From an uncultured Eubacteriales bacterium (GTDB lineage Bacteria; Bacillota; Clostridia; Oscillospirales; Acutalibacteraceae): 64,000 bases of DNA. The stretch's first letter is position 1. Each line of letters opens with the position of its first letter. The stretch spans positions 186,001-250,000 of the forward strand of contig CAKSOL010000002.1 of assembly GCA_934477125.1 (NCBI GenBank), in the 5' to 3' direction. The notes under the pieces were generated by a model. The model was not told the origin of the DNA, ran no database searches, and saw only the letters and a program-made list of their open reading frames with translations. The translations under genes were made by a program, and so were the position numbers. Below are positions 43,931-53,346 of the stretch, in pieces.

Positions 43931-45070
43931 ATGGCAAGCATTGATTTTAAACATACGCCTTACGGCGACCTGGCGCTCGTCAGTATGAGAGGCTGCGAAA
44001 ATATTGCGTCCAAGGTGGATTATTACCTGAAACAATGGCGCAATATCCCGGAGGACGAGTCGTTTGTCGTCGGAGCCAACTGTCCGCGTTTCGGAACAGG
44101 CGAGGCAAAGGCGGTTCTTAACCACACCGCTCGCGGACTGGACGCATACATAATCTGCGATTGCTTTAATTACAGCGTAGAGTATAAAATGTACGGCAGG
44201 ACCGTTCCTATGAGCCCTGACGACCATTATCAGGATTTAAAGCGCGTTATAGCCGCTTTCGGAGGAAAGGCGCGCCGCATAACCGTCGTTATGCCAATGC
44301 TCTATGAGGGCAGACAGCACCGCCGCACCGCGCGTGAGTCAATGGACTGCGCAATGGCGCTGCAGGAGCTTGTTAATATGGGCGTTAAGAATATCATCAC
44401 TTTTGACGCTCACGACCCCCGCGTCAATAACGCAATACCGCTTGACGGCTTTGATAATGTTCAGGCAACCTATCAGATGATAAAGGCTTTGCTTAAAAAT
44501 GTACCCGATATAAAACTTAACCGCGACCATGCCATGATTGTTTCTCCGGACGAGGGAGGAATGGGACGCTGTATCTATTATTCATCCGTTCTCGGTCTTC
44601 CGCTCGGAATGTTCTATAAGCGCCGTAACTATTCGATAGTTGTCAACGGCAGAAACCCGATTGAAGCACATGAATTCCTCGGCAGCGATATAACCGGAAA
44701 GGATTTGATACTTGTTGACGATATGATATCGTCGGGAGATTCAATGCTCGATATTGCCGCAAAGCTCAAGGAGCGCGGCGCGGGACGTATATTTATGTTT
44801 TCAACTTTCGGTCTGTTTGTTGAAGGACTTGAAAAATTCGATAAATATTATAACGAAGGTCTTATAAATAAGGTATTTACAACGAATCTTATTTATCAGA
44901 CTCCCGAACTGCTTTCAAGAGACTGGTATTGCAGCGTTGATATGTCAAAATATATTGCTCTGCTTGTCGATACTCTCAATAACGATAATTCCATCAGCAG
45001 TCTGCTTGACCCGGTCGACCGTATCAGGAAGATAATGGCGAAGTATAATCAGACTTCGTCGAAAAAGTGA
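43931..45070 (+). CDS. prs: Ribose-phosphate pyrophosphokinase-like protein
   Basis: The 379-residue protein has a PRPP-synthetase layout: paired phosphoribosyltransferase-type domains with ITFDAHDPRVNNAIP in the flexible/active region and the PRPP-binding loop LILVDDMISSGDSMLD (about residues 256-271). It would make PRPP from ribose 5-phosphate and ATP. It is longer than the typical 315 residues and diverges in the N-terminal half, so a specialised paralogue is possible. GGAGGG stands 7 nt before the ATG. The phosphoglycerate mutase gene follows by 28 bp. Confidence 0.82.
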   Translation: MASIDFKHTPYGDLALVSMRGCENIASKVDYYLKQWRNIPEDESFVVGANCPRFGTGEAKAVLNHTARGLDAYIICDCFNYSVEYKMYGRTVPMSPDDHYQDLKRVIAAFGGKARRITVVMPMLYEGRQHRRTARESMDCAMALQELVNMGVKNIITFDAHDPRVNNAIPLDGFDNVQATYQMIKALLKNVPDIKLNRDHAMIVSPDEGGMGRCIYYSSVLGLPLGMFYKRRNYSIVVNGRNPIEAHEFLGSDITGKDLILVDDMISSGDSMLDIAAKLKERGAGRIFMFSTFGLFVEGLEKFDKYYNEGLINKVFTTNLIYQTPELLSRDWYCSVDMSKYIALLVDTLNNDNSISSLLDPVDRIRKIMAKYNQTSSKK

Positions 45071-45098
45071 TGGTTTTGATTTTCCGAGGTAATTCAAA

Positions 45099-46310
45099 AT
45101 GAAATATATGGTACTTTTATGCGACGGTATGGCTGATACGCCTAATCCGGCGCTCGGCGGAAAAACGCCGATGATGTGCGCCGATAAGCCGAATATTGAC
45201 GCTCTTGCGGCAAACGCGGTTGTCGGAAAATGCCGGACTGTTGCGGATGGATTGAAGCCCGGAAGCGATGTTGCGAATCTATCGGTTCTCGGATATGACC
45301 CTACCGTTTCGTATACCGGACGTTCACCGCTTGAAGCCGCGTCAATCGGAATTGATTTAAAGGATACCGATGTAACGCTGCGCTGCAACCTTGTAACTCT
45401 CTCGGACGAACCGGAGTATGAAAACCGCCGTATGGTTGATTACTGTGCCGGGGATATATCGACTGAGGAAGCGAGTGAGATAATAAAAACCGTTGAGCAA
45501 AAGCTCGGTAACGATATCTACCGGTTCTATGCCGGCGTAAGTTACAGGCATTGCCTTGTTGTTTCAAACGGAACAACCGACCTCGGAGATATGACTCCGC
45601 CTCATGATATAAGCGGCAGGGTTATAGGCGAATATCTGAGCAAAAGCGAAAACGCAAAGCCGCTGCTTGACCTTATGAAACGCAGCTGCGAGATACTGCG
45701 GAATCACCCGGTTAATATTGCGCGCCGCGCTGCGGGATGTCACGAGGCGAATGCAATTTGGCTTTGGGGCGAGGGGACACGTCCGGATGTTGAAAATTTC
45801 GAAAAGAAAAACGGCGTTAGGGGCTGCATTGTAAGCGCGGTTGACCTCCTCAAGGGAATTGCAAAGTGTGCCGGAATGAATGCGCCGCAGGTTGACGGTG
45901 CAACCGGATATATCGATACAAATTTTGCAGGCAAAGCCGCCGCCGGAATAGAAGCGTTTAAAAACGGCTGTGATTTGGTGTATCTTCATTTTGAGGCGCC
46001 CGATGAATGCGGTCACCGCGGCGAGGCGAAGAACAAGGTTAAGGCAATAGAGCTTATCGACAGCCTTGCTCTCGCTCCGATGCTTGAGTATCTGCGCGGC
46101 TGCGGCGATGATTACCGTATACTTGTTATGCCTGACCATCCGACGCCGCTTGAAACAAAAACCCATTCCCGCGAGCCGGTGCCGTTCCTGATTTATGACA
46201 GCCGTCGCAACGAAAAAGGCGTTTCCTGCTTTACAGAGCAAAGCGCCGCCGATACCGGCATTTTCATCGAACACGGTCCCGACATAATGAATATGCTTCT
46301 TGAAAAATAA
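45099..46310 (+). CDS. apgM: Cofactor-independent phosphoglycerate mutase, archaeal type
   Basis: This 403-residue alkaline-phosphatase-superfamily enzyme interconverts 3- and 2-phosphoglycerate. The start MVLLCDGMADTP and the catalytic segment GSDVANLSVLGYDP, whose serine would be phosphorylated, are diagnostic. Metal ligands lie in HFEAPDECGHRGE and MPDHPTPLETKTHS. It may share a transcript with the upstream PRPP synthetase-like gene and is followed by a strong terminator. Confidence 0.9.
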   Translation: MKYMVLLCDGMADTPNPALGGKTPMMCADKPNIDALAANAVVGKCRTVADGLKPGSDVANLSVLGYDPTVSYTGRSPLEAASIGIDLKDTDVTLRCNLVTLSDEPEYENRRMVDYCAGDISTEEASEIIKTVEQKLGNDIYRFYAGVSYRHCLVVSNGTTDLGDMTPPHDISGRVIGEYLSKSENAKPLLDLMKRSCEILRNHPVNIARRAAGCHEANAIWLWGEGTRPDVENFEKKNGVRGCIVSAVDLLKGIAKCAGMNAPQVDGATGYIDTNFAGKAAAGIEAFKNGCDLVYLHFEAPDECGHRGEAKNKVKAIELIDSLALAPMLEYLRGCGDDYRILVMPDHPTPLETKTHSREPVPFLIYDSRRNEKGVSCFTEQSAADTGIFIEHGPDIMNMLLEK

Positions 46311-46320
46311 TATCAGTAAT

Positions 46321-46372
46321 AACACAGCAAGCCGTTCCGAAATTTTCGGAACGGCTTGCTGTGTTTAATCTT
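46321..46372. terminator. Bidirectional terminator between apgM and the Rrf2 gene
   Basis: A perfect 22-bp inverted repeat (46321-46342 with 46344-46365) has almost no loop. It is followed by a T-rich run on the + strand. The last bases overlap the stop codon of the convergent Rrf2 gene. Confidence 0.85.
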
Positions 46373-46772
46373 TTTTAATAAGGTCTGCAAGGGTTATGCT
46401 GTCAAAAAAATCGTTTATCATTTTGTCAAGCTTGCTCCACATCGGAAGGGTTCTGCAATCCTCCGCGCGGGAGCATTTTTCAGCTCCGCATTCAAGGCAG
46501 GAAACCGGAGCGAGCGATGTTTCGGTAATACGCAGTATTTCTCCGACCCGATAGCTTTCGGGAAGGCGAGACAACCGGTATCCGCCGCCTTTGCCATGCT
46601 GACCGTCTACAAGCGCGTTTTTTGAGAGCAGCGCCATAATTGACTCGGTATATTTTTGCGATATTTCCTGCCTTGCCGATATTTCCTTAAGCGGAATGTA
46701 TTCTCCGCCGCTGTTTTCAGCAAGGTCAATCATAACCCGCAGGGCGTAGCGCCCCTTACTTGATATCATCAT
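46365..46772 (-). CDS. Rrf2-family regulator, IscR-like
   Basis: The 135-residue protein has the Rrf2 winged-helix start (SKGRYALRVMIDLAEN) and a wing region GKGGGYRLSRLPE. Four cysteines at 92, 95, 100 and 106 could hold an iron-sulfur cluster as in IscR. It is the last gene of the cysK-iscS-iscU operon, so it probably senses cluster or cysteine status and represses the operon promoter. The first of two adjacent ATGs follows AAGGGTG by 7 nt and is used. Confidence 0.88.
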   Translation of the reverse strand: MMISSKGRYALRVMIDLAENSGGEYIPLKEISARQEISQKYTESIMALLSKNALVDGQHGKGGGYRLSRLPESYRVGEILRITETSLAPVSCLECGAEKCSRAEDCRTLPMWSKLDKMINDFFDSITLADLIKKD

Positions 46773-46784
46773 ATGAGTTCACCC

Positions 46785-47216
46785 TTATTCGCAGGTGTGA
46801 CAGCAGCAGTCGTTAGAGCAAAGCTCTTTTTTGTCATATTCTATGCCGTTCTTTTCGTAATAATCCTTTAAGGCGGATTTAATTGCTTCCTCGGCGAGAA
46901 CAGAACAGTGCATTTTATGCGCCGGAAGCCCGTCCAACGCTTCGGCGACAGCCTTGTTGGTGAGTTTCAGCGCCTCTCCGACCGGTTTGCCCCTGATAAG
47001 CTCGGTTGCCATTGAGCTTGAGGCGATTGCGCTGCCGCAGCCAAAGGTTTCAAACTTAACGTCAGATATAATATCGTTGTCAATCTTGAGATATATCTTC
47101 ATTATATCTCCGCATTTTGCATTGCCTACCTCTCCGACGCCGTCGGCGTTTTCGATAACTCCGACATTTCTCGGATTGCGGAAATGATCCATTACTTTTT
47201 CGCTGTAAAGAGCCAT
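46785..47216 (-). CDS. iscU: Iron-sulfur cluster scaffold protein IscU/NifU-type
   Basis: The 143-residue protein builds [Fe-S] clusters with the cysteine desulfurase. The three scaffold cysteines C35 (AKCGD), C60 (GCGSAIASSS) and C104 (MHCS) and the partner D37 are present. An extra cysteine-rich tail (CSNDCCCHTCE) is unusual and might add metal binding. It lies between iscS and the Rrf2 gene. Confidence 0.92.
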   Translation of the reverse strand: MALYSEKVMDHFRNPRNVGVIENADGVGEVGNAKCGDIMKIYLKIDNDIISDVKFETFGCGSAIASSSMATELIRGKPVGEALKLTNKAVAEALDGLPAHKMHCSVLAEEAIKSALKDYYEKNGIEYDKKELCSNDCCCHTCE

Positions 47217-47228
47217 AAAATTACTTCC

Positions 47229-48419
47229 TTATTCTAAAATGAATTTGCGTTTTCCGCTTTCGAGGTCGCGCCACACCGGCGAAAATCCGCGCAGATATTC
47301 AACAACCTCTTTAACGGAACGGATGATATATTCAATTTCCTCAGGGGTATTTTCATCGGAAATAGAGAGTCTGAGAGAGCCGTGCGCTATTTCGTGCGGT
47401 CTGCCTATCGCGAGTAAAACATGGCTCGGATCAAGCGAACCGGAGGTACACGCCGAACCAGACGATGCGCAAATTCCTTTGTCGTCGAGCAGCAGCAGCA
47501 GGGATTCTCCCTCAATTCCCTCAAAGCAGAAATTAACATTGCCAGGCAGACGGTTTTCAAGGTCGCCGTTGAGAATGCTGTGCGGTATTTCGCCGATACC
47601 CTCTATCAGCCTGTTTCGCATACCGTAAAGCTTTTTATTCTTCTCATCGAGCTTTTCAAGCGCTTCTTCAAAAGCCGCCGTCATTCCGATTATTCCGGGA
47701 AGATTTTCGGTTCCGGCGCGTATACCGCGCTCCTGAGCACCGCCGTTTATAAGCGGGGTAAGACGTATTCCGCGCCTTGAATAAAGTAAACCGACGCCCT
47801 TAGGACCGTGAAACTTATGAGCCGAGAGAGAAAGCATATCAATATTCTGGGCTTTTACGTCGATTTTCAGATGCCCTGCCGCCTGAACTGCGTCAGTATG
47901 GAAAATAACATTTGCTTTTTTGCATACTTCACCGATTTCGGCAATCGGCTCAACAGTCCCTATTTCGTTGTTGGCGTACATAACCGTAACAAGGCAGGTA
48001 TCCGGCCTTATGGCGGCGGCGACCTCCTCCGGGGTTATCAGTCCGTTTTCGTGAACGTCAAGCAGTGTGATTTCAAATCCGCGCCTTTTCAGAACGTCAA
48101 GTGTATGCAAAACGGCGTGATGTTCAAACGCTGTCGATATAATATGCCGCTTATTCTGCTTTTCTCCGAGGGCTGCGGCAGATAATATTGCCGTGTTGTC
48201 AGCTTCGCTGCCGCCGGAGGTAAATGTTATTTCCTGCAAAGAGCAGCCGAGCAGCTCCGCACATTTCGCGCGTGCGTTTGTAAGGGCTGCCGCAACCTGC
48301 TGACCGGCGGAGTGGAGACTTGAGGGATTACCGTATATTTCCTCATAATAAGGCATCATAGCCTGCAAGGCGTTCTGCGAAATTTTTGTTGTTGCTGCGT
48401 TATCAGCGTATATCTGCAT
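47229..48419 (-). CDS. iscS: Cysteine desulfurase IscS/NifS-type
   Basis: The 396-residue PLP enzyme takes sulfur from cysteine for cluster assembly. K202 (SLSAHKFHGPKGVG) binds PLP and C324 in SSGSACTSG is the persulfide cysteine on its mobile loop. The length is normal. It lies 12 bp upstream of iscU, its partner, and 32 bp downstream of cysK, which makes its substrate. Confidence 0.93.
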   Translation of the reverse strand: MQIYADNAATTKISQNALQAMMPYYEEIYGNPSSLHSAGQQVAAALTNARAKCAELLGCSLQEITFTSGGSEADNTAILSAAALGEKQNKRHIISTAFEHHAVLHTLDVLKRRGFEITLLDVHENGLITPEEVAAAIRPDTCLVTVMYANNEIGTVEPIAEIGEVCKKANVIFHTDAVQAAGHLKIDVKAQNIDMLSLSAHKFHGPKGVGLLYSRRGIRLTPLINGGAQERGIRAGTENLPGIIGMTAAFEEALEKLDEKNKKLYGMRNRLIEGIGEIPHSILNGDLENRLPGNVNFCFEGIEGESLLLLLDDKGICASSGSACTSGSLDPSHVLLAIGRPHEIAHGSLRLSISDENTPEEIEYIIRSVKEVVEYLRGFSPVWRDLESGKRKFILE

Positions 48420-48451
48420 AAATCATCCGTCCGTTATTCCGTTATATTTTA

Positions 48452-49387
48452 TTATTCTTCTGCAAAGAGCGGGGTAGAGAGATAGCGGTCGCCTGTGTCA
48501 GGCATTAAGACAACAATATTCTTTCCTTTGTTTTCCGGGCGCTTTGCAAGCTGAATTGCCGCATATAAAGCCGCTCCCGATGAAATACCGACTAAAACTC
48601 CCTCGCGCTTACCGATGATTTTACCGGTTTTGAAAGCATCGTCATTGGAAACGGGGAATACCTCGTCGTAAACAGTGGTATCAAGTATTTCGGGAACAAA
48701 GCCCGCTCCGATACCCTGTATTTTGTGCGGTCCGGAAACGCCCTTTGAAAGAACCGGCGAAGACTCCGGTTCAACCGCAACGACCTTTACTTCGGGATTT
48801 TTGCTCTTTAAATATTTGCCGACGCCTGTAATTGTTCCGCCTGTTCCGACTCCCGCTACAAAGACATCAACCTTTCCGTCGGTATCGTTCCAGATTTCCG
48901 GACCGGTAGTTTCAAAATGAATTTTCGGGTTTGCGGGGTTTACAAACTGTCCGGGAATAAAGCTCGCCGGAATTTCGGCGGCAAGCTCTTCCGCTTTTGC
49001 AATAGCACCCTTCATTCCCTTTGCTCCGTCGCTCAATACCAACTCCGCGCCGTATGCCTTCATCAGCTGTCTGCGCTCCACCGACATAGTTTCCGGCATA
49101 ACAATAATTATTCTGTATCCGCGAGCTGCCGCAACCGCCGCGAGACCTATTCCCGTGTTGCCGCTTGTAGGCTCTATAATAACCGAGCCTTTATGCAGCT
49201 TTCCGCTTTGCTCGGCATCGTTAATCATTGACAGCGCGACCCTGTCCTTAACAGAGCCTGCCGGGTTAAAATATTCAAGCTTTGCAAGCAATGTTGCCTC
49301 GGCTCCGGTTTCCTTTTCGATATGCTTCAGATGAAGCAGAGGGGTTCCTCCTATCAGCATATCCGCACTTTCGTATATTTTTGACAT
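48452..49387 (-). CDS. cysK: Cysteine synthase (O-acetylserine sulfhydrylase)
   Basis: This 311-residue PLP enzyme makes cysteine from O-acetylserine and sulfide. K47 (GSVKDRVALSM) is the PLP lysine, PTSGNTGIGLA (73-83) binds substrate, and GTGGTITGVGKYLK binds the phosphate. It is the first gene of the sulfur/iron-sulfur operon, placed behind a strong promoter with a candidate operator. Confidence 0.94.
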   Translation of the reverse strand: MSKIYESADMLIGGTPLLHLKHIEKETGAEATLLAKLEYFNPAGSVKDRVALSMINDAEQSGKLHKGSVIIEPTSGNTGIGLAAVAAARGYRIIIVMPETMSVERRQLMKAYGAELVLSDGAKGMKGAIAKAEELAAEIPASFIPGQFVNPANPKIHFETTGPEIWNDTDGKVDVFVAGVGTGGTITGVGKYLKSKNPEVKVVAVEPESSPVLSKGVSGPHKIQGIGAGFVPEILDTTVYDEVFPVSNDDAFKTGKIIGKREGVLVGISSGAALYAAIQLAKRPENKGKNIVVLMPDTGDRYLSTPLFAEE

Positions 49388-49518
49388 AACATAACACTCC
49401 TACATTTTATATTATTTACATTTGTTTTTAATATTGTGGCTGTTATTTCAGCGGCAACATCGCTCGCGGAGGCTAAATACGCAGAACATTTTTTATTTCC
49501 TCTTTTCTGATTCAGCCT

Positions 49519-49574
49519 ACCTATCCGGTAGGTTAATTGTATTGTAGCATGTTCAACCTACTTTGTCAATAGGT
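49519..49574. promoter_or_regulatory. Candidate Rrf2 operators (two ACCTA/TAGGT inverted repeats)
   Basis: ACCTA and TAGGT face each other at 49519-49533 (5-bp gap) and again at 49556-49574 (9-bp gap). The first covers the start-site region and the second the -35 of the operon promoter, the positions expected for a repressor. The operon encodes an Rrf2 regulator, the natural candidate. The unequal gaps are a reason for caution. Confidence 0.5.
49541..49569 (-). promoter_or_regulatory. Promoter of the cysK-iscS-iscU-Rrf2 operon
   Basis: On the minus strand TTGACA (49564-49569), 17 bp and TACAAT (49541-49546) form a near-consensus promoter. It overlaps one candidate operator and lies just upstream of another, so it should be repressible. 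The leader to the cysK start is about 145 nt. Confidence 0.85.
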
Positions 49575-49594
49575 AAATAAAAAATTCTTTTATG

Positions 49595-49623
49595 TTGCCA
49601 AAAGCGGACTTTTGGTGTAAAAT
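49595..49623 (+). promoter_or_regulatory. Sigma-A promoter of pcrA
   Basis: TTGCCA (49595-49600), 17 bp and TAAAAT (49618-49623) point to pcrA, about 45 nt upstream of its start codon. It runs divergently from the cysK promoter about 25 bp away, so the operators there could also touch it. Confidence 0.65.
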
Positions 49624-49671
49624 ACTGTTATAGTCCGCCGGACAGAGATTTTTTGATATATGAGGTTTAAA

Positions 49672-52053
49672 ATGGATTTTAAAAAGCTAAGGGACAGGCT
49701 GATAGAAAAGGATTTTTCAAATATGAACAGCCGGCAGTTTGACGCGGTTACTTCCGTCAGCGGACCGCTGCTTGTTTTGGCGGGGGCGGGAAGCGGCAAA
49801 ACAACCGTTTTAGTCAACCGTATTGCCAATCTTGTTAAATACGGTTCAGCCTATCACAGCGATTACATACCGCAATATACTGAAGAGGATTTGGCGGCAG
49901 GCGAGGATTATCTGAACGACAGGACCGACAGCCTGCCGGCGGGAGTTTTTTCCGTTCGCGCTCCGCGCCCCTGGGAAATCCTTGCGATAACCTTTACAAA
50001 TAAGGCGGCGAACGAGCTAAAAGAGAGAATAACCGCCCGTCTCGGCGAGGGCGGAGAGAGCCTTTGGGCGGGAACGTTCCATTCGGTATGCGGAAAGATT
50101 TTGAGAAGAAACGCCGAACGCATAGGCTATACCTCTAATTTCACGATTTACGATACCGACGACCAGCGCCGGCTTATGAAGCTGATAATCAAGGATGAGG
50201 GCATAGATGAAAAGTTTTTACCGCATAAGGCGGTGCTTTCTGCTATATCCGCTGCCAAGAATGAGCTTATATCTCCGGAGGAAATGCTGAAAATGTCGGG
50301 TTCTGATTCCCGGCAGAATAAAATTGCTCAGCTTTATGCCATATACAGCAACAGAATGCGCGCTGCAAATGCCATGGATTTTGACGATATGATATGCGAA
50401 ACAGTTAATTTGCTTGATAATAACCCGGATGTTCTTGAATACTACGGCTCCAAGTTCAGATATATTATGGTGGACGAATATCAGGATACTAACCACGCGC
50501 AATATGTTTTGATAAGCCTGCTCGCATCCGTAAACGGCAACTTGTGCGTCGTCGGAGACGATGACCAAAGTATTTACCGATTCCGCGGAGCTACGATTGA
50601 AAATATCCTGAACTTTGAGGATGAATTCACGAACGCCAAAACAATCCGCCTTGAGCAGAATTACCGTTCAACCGGCAATATTCTTGACGCCGCAAATGCG
50701 GTTATCAGCCATAACCTTGGAAGAAAGGGCAAGGAGCTCTGGACCGAAAGCGGCGAGGGCGAGAAAATAAAGCTTTATGATGCAACCGATGAACGCTCCG
50801 AGGCGGCTTGGGTCGTTCAGCAGATACTTGACGGAGTTCAGGCCGGAAATAAGTTTTCCGATAACGCTGTGCTTTACCGTATGAACGCTCAGTCCGCGGC
50901 GGTTGAAAATGTTCTTGTGCGCAGCGGCATCGCCTACAGAATAGTCGGAGGACATAAATTCTTCGACAGAAAAGAAATCAAGGATGTTCTGGCTTATCTC
51001 CAGCTTATAAATAATAATAATGACGATATTCGCCTGCGCCGGGTAATCAACGAGCCTAAGCGCGGAATAGGTGAGACAACTGTAACCAAAGCCTCTGATA
51101 TTGCTCAGTCTCTGAGACTTTCGCTGTTTGAGGTGTTTTCAAATGCCGGAGATTATCCGTCGGTTTCGCGGGCTGAAACAAGACTGCGCGAATTCTGCGA
51201 TATGATAAGACAGCTTTCTCAGCTGAGCGCCGAGCTGCCGATTTCGGAGCTTTATGAGAAAATGCTGGCGCTTACGGGATATCGCGGCGCCTTGCTTGCC
51301 GACGATTCCGCCGAATCGCGGGACAGGCTTGAAAACGTGAATGAATTTGCGTCTATGATAAAGCAATACGAGCAGGAAAGCGAAGAACCGTCGCTTTCGG
51401 AATTTTTGGAGCAGATTGCGCTTTTTACCGATCTTGACACATTGGGCGATAACGATGACCGTGTTGTTCTTATGACAATTCATTCCGCAAAGGGACTTGA
51501 ATTCAACAGAGTTTTCCTTATAGGTATGGAGGAGGGGATATTTCCCGGAATGCAGTCGGTATACGGCGGCGCCGCCGAAATTGAGGAGGAGCGCCGGCTC
51601 GCTTATGTTGCGATAACAAGAGCGCGCCGTCAGCTGTTTATAAGCCGGGCTCAGAGCAGACTGTTTTTCGGGAAAACCGACCGCAATCTTCCGTCCCGCT
51701 TTTTAAAGGAAATTCCGGAGGAGCTTTGCGAGAATTGCAGTCCGGTATTCAGATATCAAAGTGAAAACAGATACGGCGGCGGATATTCCGTAAACAGGCG
51801 CAGCGGCGGTTTCGGAGAATCTGTTTCCGGTCATACGGAGATTTCATTTTCAAACCGTCCGCCTGAAAGTCCTAAGCCGCAAACCGGGAATAAAAAATAT
51901 ACCGTCGGTCAGAGGGTTGAGCATACCGTGTTCGGAAATGGCGTTATTTGCTCCGTAACTCCGATGGGAGGCGATTTGCTGCTCGGTATTACTTTTGAAA
52001 AGAGCGGAAACAAAAAAATTATGGCAAGCTATGCAAAATTAAAAATTCTGTAA
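49672..52053 (+). CDS. pcrA: ATP-dependent DNA helicase PcrA/UvrD
   Basis: The 793-residue SF1A helicase moves 3' to 5' on DNA in repair and rolling-circle replication. Walker A LAGAGSGKTT (about 36-45), the DEYQDT motif II, GDDDQSIYRFRGA motif III and VLMTIHSAKGLEF motif V are all present. The tail ends with the RNA polymerase-binding Tudor-like segment (VGQRVEHTVFGNGVI). An insertion of about 40 residues after motif I (around 52-95) is unlike classic PcrA. ATG 49660 is possible, but GAGG fits the ATG at 49672. Confidence 0.92.
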   Translation: MDFKKLRDRLIEKDFSNMNSRQFDAVTSVSGPLLVLAGAGSGKTTVLVNRIANLVKYGSAYHSDYIPQYTEEDLAAGEDYLNDRTDSLPAGVFSVRAPRPWEILAITFTNKAANELKERITARLGEGGESLWAGTFHSVCGKILRRNAERIGYTSNFTIYDTDDQRRLMKLIIKDEGIDEKFLPHKAVLSAISAAKNELISPEEMLKMSGSDSRQNKIAQLYAIYSNRMRAANAMDFDDMICETVNLLDNNPDVLEYYGSKFRYIMVDEYQDTNHAQYVLISLLASVNGNLCVVGDDDQSIYRFRGATIENILNFEDEFTNAKTIRLEQNYRSTGNILDAANAVISHNLGRKGKELWTESGEGEKIKLYDATDERSEAAWVVQQILDGVQAGNKFSDNAVLYRMNAQSAAVENVLVRSGIAYRIVGGHKFFDRKEIKDVLAYLQLINNNNDDIRLRRVINEPKRGIGETTVTKASDIAQSLRLSLFEVFSNAGDYPSVSRAETRLREFCDMIRQLSQLSAELPISELYEKMLALTGYRGALLADDSAESRDRLENVNEFASMIKQYEQESEEPSLSEFLEQIALFTDLDTLGDNDDRVVLMTIHSAKGLEFNRVFLIGMEEGIFPGMQSVYGGAAEIEEERRLAYVAITRARRQLFISRAQSRLFFGKTDRNLPSRFLKEIPEELCENCSPVFRYQSENRYGGGYSVNRRSGGFGESVSGHTEISFSNRPPESPKPQTGNKKYTVGQRVEHTVFGNGVICSVTPMGGDLLLGITFEKSGNKKIMASYAKLKIL

Positions 52054-52105
52054 TATATTCCGCTGTGTTTTACTGTATAATTGAGCATATGAAAGAAGGA
52101 ATACT

Positions 52106-52897
52106 ATGTTAGCTCCGACAAAGGTTATCAGAACCAACGCAAGAATAGCGCTGAAAAAGAACAGAACCGCCTATACCGTAGCCGCAACCGCGCTTATTTT
52201 TACGGTTTTGTTTATTTCTCTCGGAACAGAGCTGTTTTCTTCAACAGCAGGAGATATTGCTGCGGTGCTGTTTCTTATTTCTGTGTCTGTGTTTTTGTTT
52301 TTTCCGCTGGTTCTCGGTGTTCTGAGATTTTTCTGGCGTTCGCTTTTTGATGCGAGGGACGGTTTTTCGGAGGTATTTTATTATTTTTCTTCCGGCTCTG
52401 CCTATAAACGCGCTGCCGGAGTTTCTTTAAGACTTGCGGTAAGGGTTATAGGAATTGCGGTTGCTTGCTTTATCCCGTCGGGAATTGTAAAGGCGCTCTG
52501 CTCGCCGGAGCTGTATTCGTTTTTTAATATATCAATTCCGAATTTTGCAACTAATCTTTGGTTCGTTCAGGACTGTCTCTATTCAATCGGACTTATCGCG
52601 TTTTTGCTTTTGCAGCTGCGCTATTATTTGGTTCCGTTCCTGACCGTCTCAAACGGTGAACTGAGTACCGCCGATATATTTATGGTATCACGTATGATTT
52701 CAAGGCGCAATGCCTATGATTTTATTGGCTTGATTTTCAGCTTTGCAGGCTGGATAATTCTGTCTTTGGCTGCTATTCCGCTGCTTTATACCGTGCCGTA
52801 TTTCGTTATGGCTTATATAGTTCATTGCCGTTTTGCCGTTGCGCAGTATAACGCTGTTGCAAACCGGCAGTATGACGGCTATGCCTTTAATATTTGA
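52106..52897 (+). CDS. Polytopic membrane protein of unknown function
   Basis: The 263-residue product has about six hydrophobic helices and a short basic N-terminus (IRTNARIALKKNR). The layout resembles DUF975-like membrane proteins, but this is a weak impression and I do not recognise a conserved motif. It starts behind AAAGAAGGA and its TGA stop abuts the next gene, so the two are probably translated together. Confidence 0.65.
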   Translation: MLAPTKVIRTNARIALKKNRTAYTVAATALIFTVLFISLGTELFSSTAGDIAAVLFLISVSVFLFFPLVLGVLRFFWRSLFDARDGFSEVFYYFSSGSAYKRAAGVSLRLAVRVIGIAVACFIPSGIVKALCSPELYSFFNISIPNFATNLWFVQDCLYSIGLIAFLLLQLRYYLVPFLTVSNGELSTADIFMVSRMISRRNAYDFIGLIFSFAGWIILSLAAIPLLYTVPYFVMAYIVHCRFAVAQYNAVANRQYDGYAFNI

Positions 52898-52911
52898 AAG
52901 AGGTTGAGGTT

Positions 52912-53346
52912 TTGAAAAAGTGGATAATCTCCTGCATATATATCCTTGCTTTTGCGGTTACTGCGGTGAATATGTTTTTCAGCGTCCGGGAGTCTGTTAA
53001 ATTCTCTATGGATGATTTGCCGACAGGGCAGAAAATACATTGCGCGGCCTCTCCGGACGGCAAGTATCAGCTTGAGATTTACCGGGTCGATAATATTCTC
53101 GGAACAGCTGTCCGCGCCCAGATTCAGGGCAGAAACGGCACCAGAAATATCTATTGGCAAACCGGCATTGAGGATGTTGATTATGAATGGACTAACCGGG
53201 ATACGGTAACGATTAACGATACCGGAATAAATGCGGCTCTCGGTAGCTATGACTGCCGTCGCGGTTACTCGATTTTCAGTGAAGGCTCGCTGGAGGGTAT
53301 TGACATTGAAAACGCAGGAAGGAACAGCCGTACCCGTTATGAATAA
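52912..53346 (+). CDS. Small membrane-anchored DUF5412-like protein
   Basis: The 144-residue protein has one N-terminal transmembrane helix (WIISCIYILAFAVTAVNMFF) and an extracytoplasmic beta domain with SPDGKYQLEIYRVDN and WTNRDTVTINDTGIN, which fits the DUF5412 family. Its function is unknown. TTG 52912 lies 8 nt after the first GAGG; TTG 52894, overlapping the upstream stop, is the alternative. It overlaps the start of the next gene by 41 bp. Confidence 0.6.
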   Translation: MKKWIISCIYILAFAVTAVNMFFSVRESVKFSMDDLPTGQKIHCAASPDGKYQLEIYRVDNILGTAVRAQIQGRNGTRNIYWQTGIEDVDYEWTNRDTVTINDTGINAALGSYDCRRGYSIFSEGSLEGIDIENAGRNSRTRYE

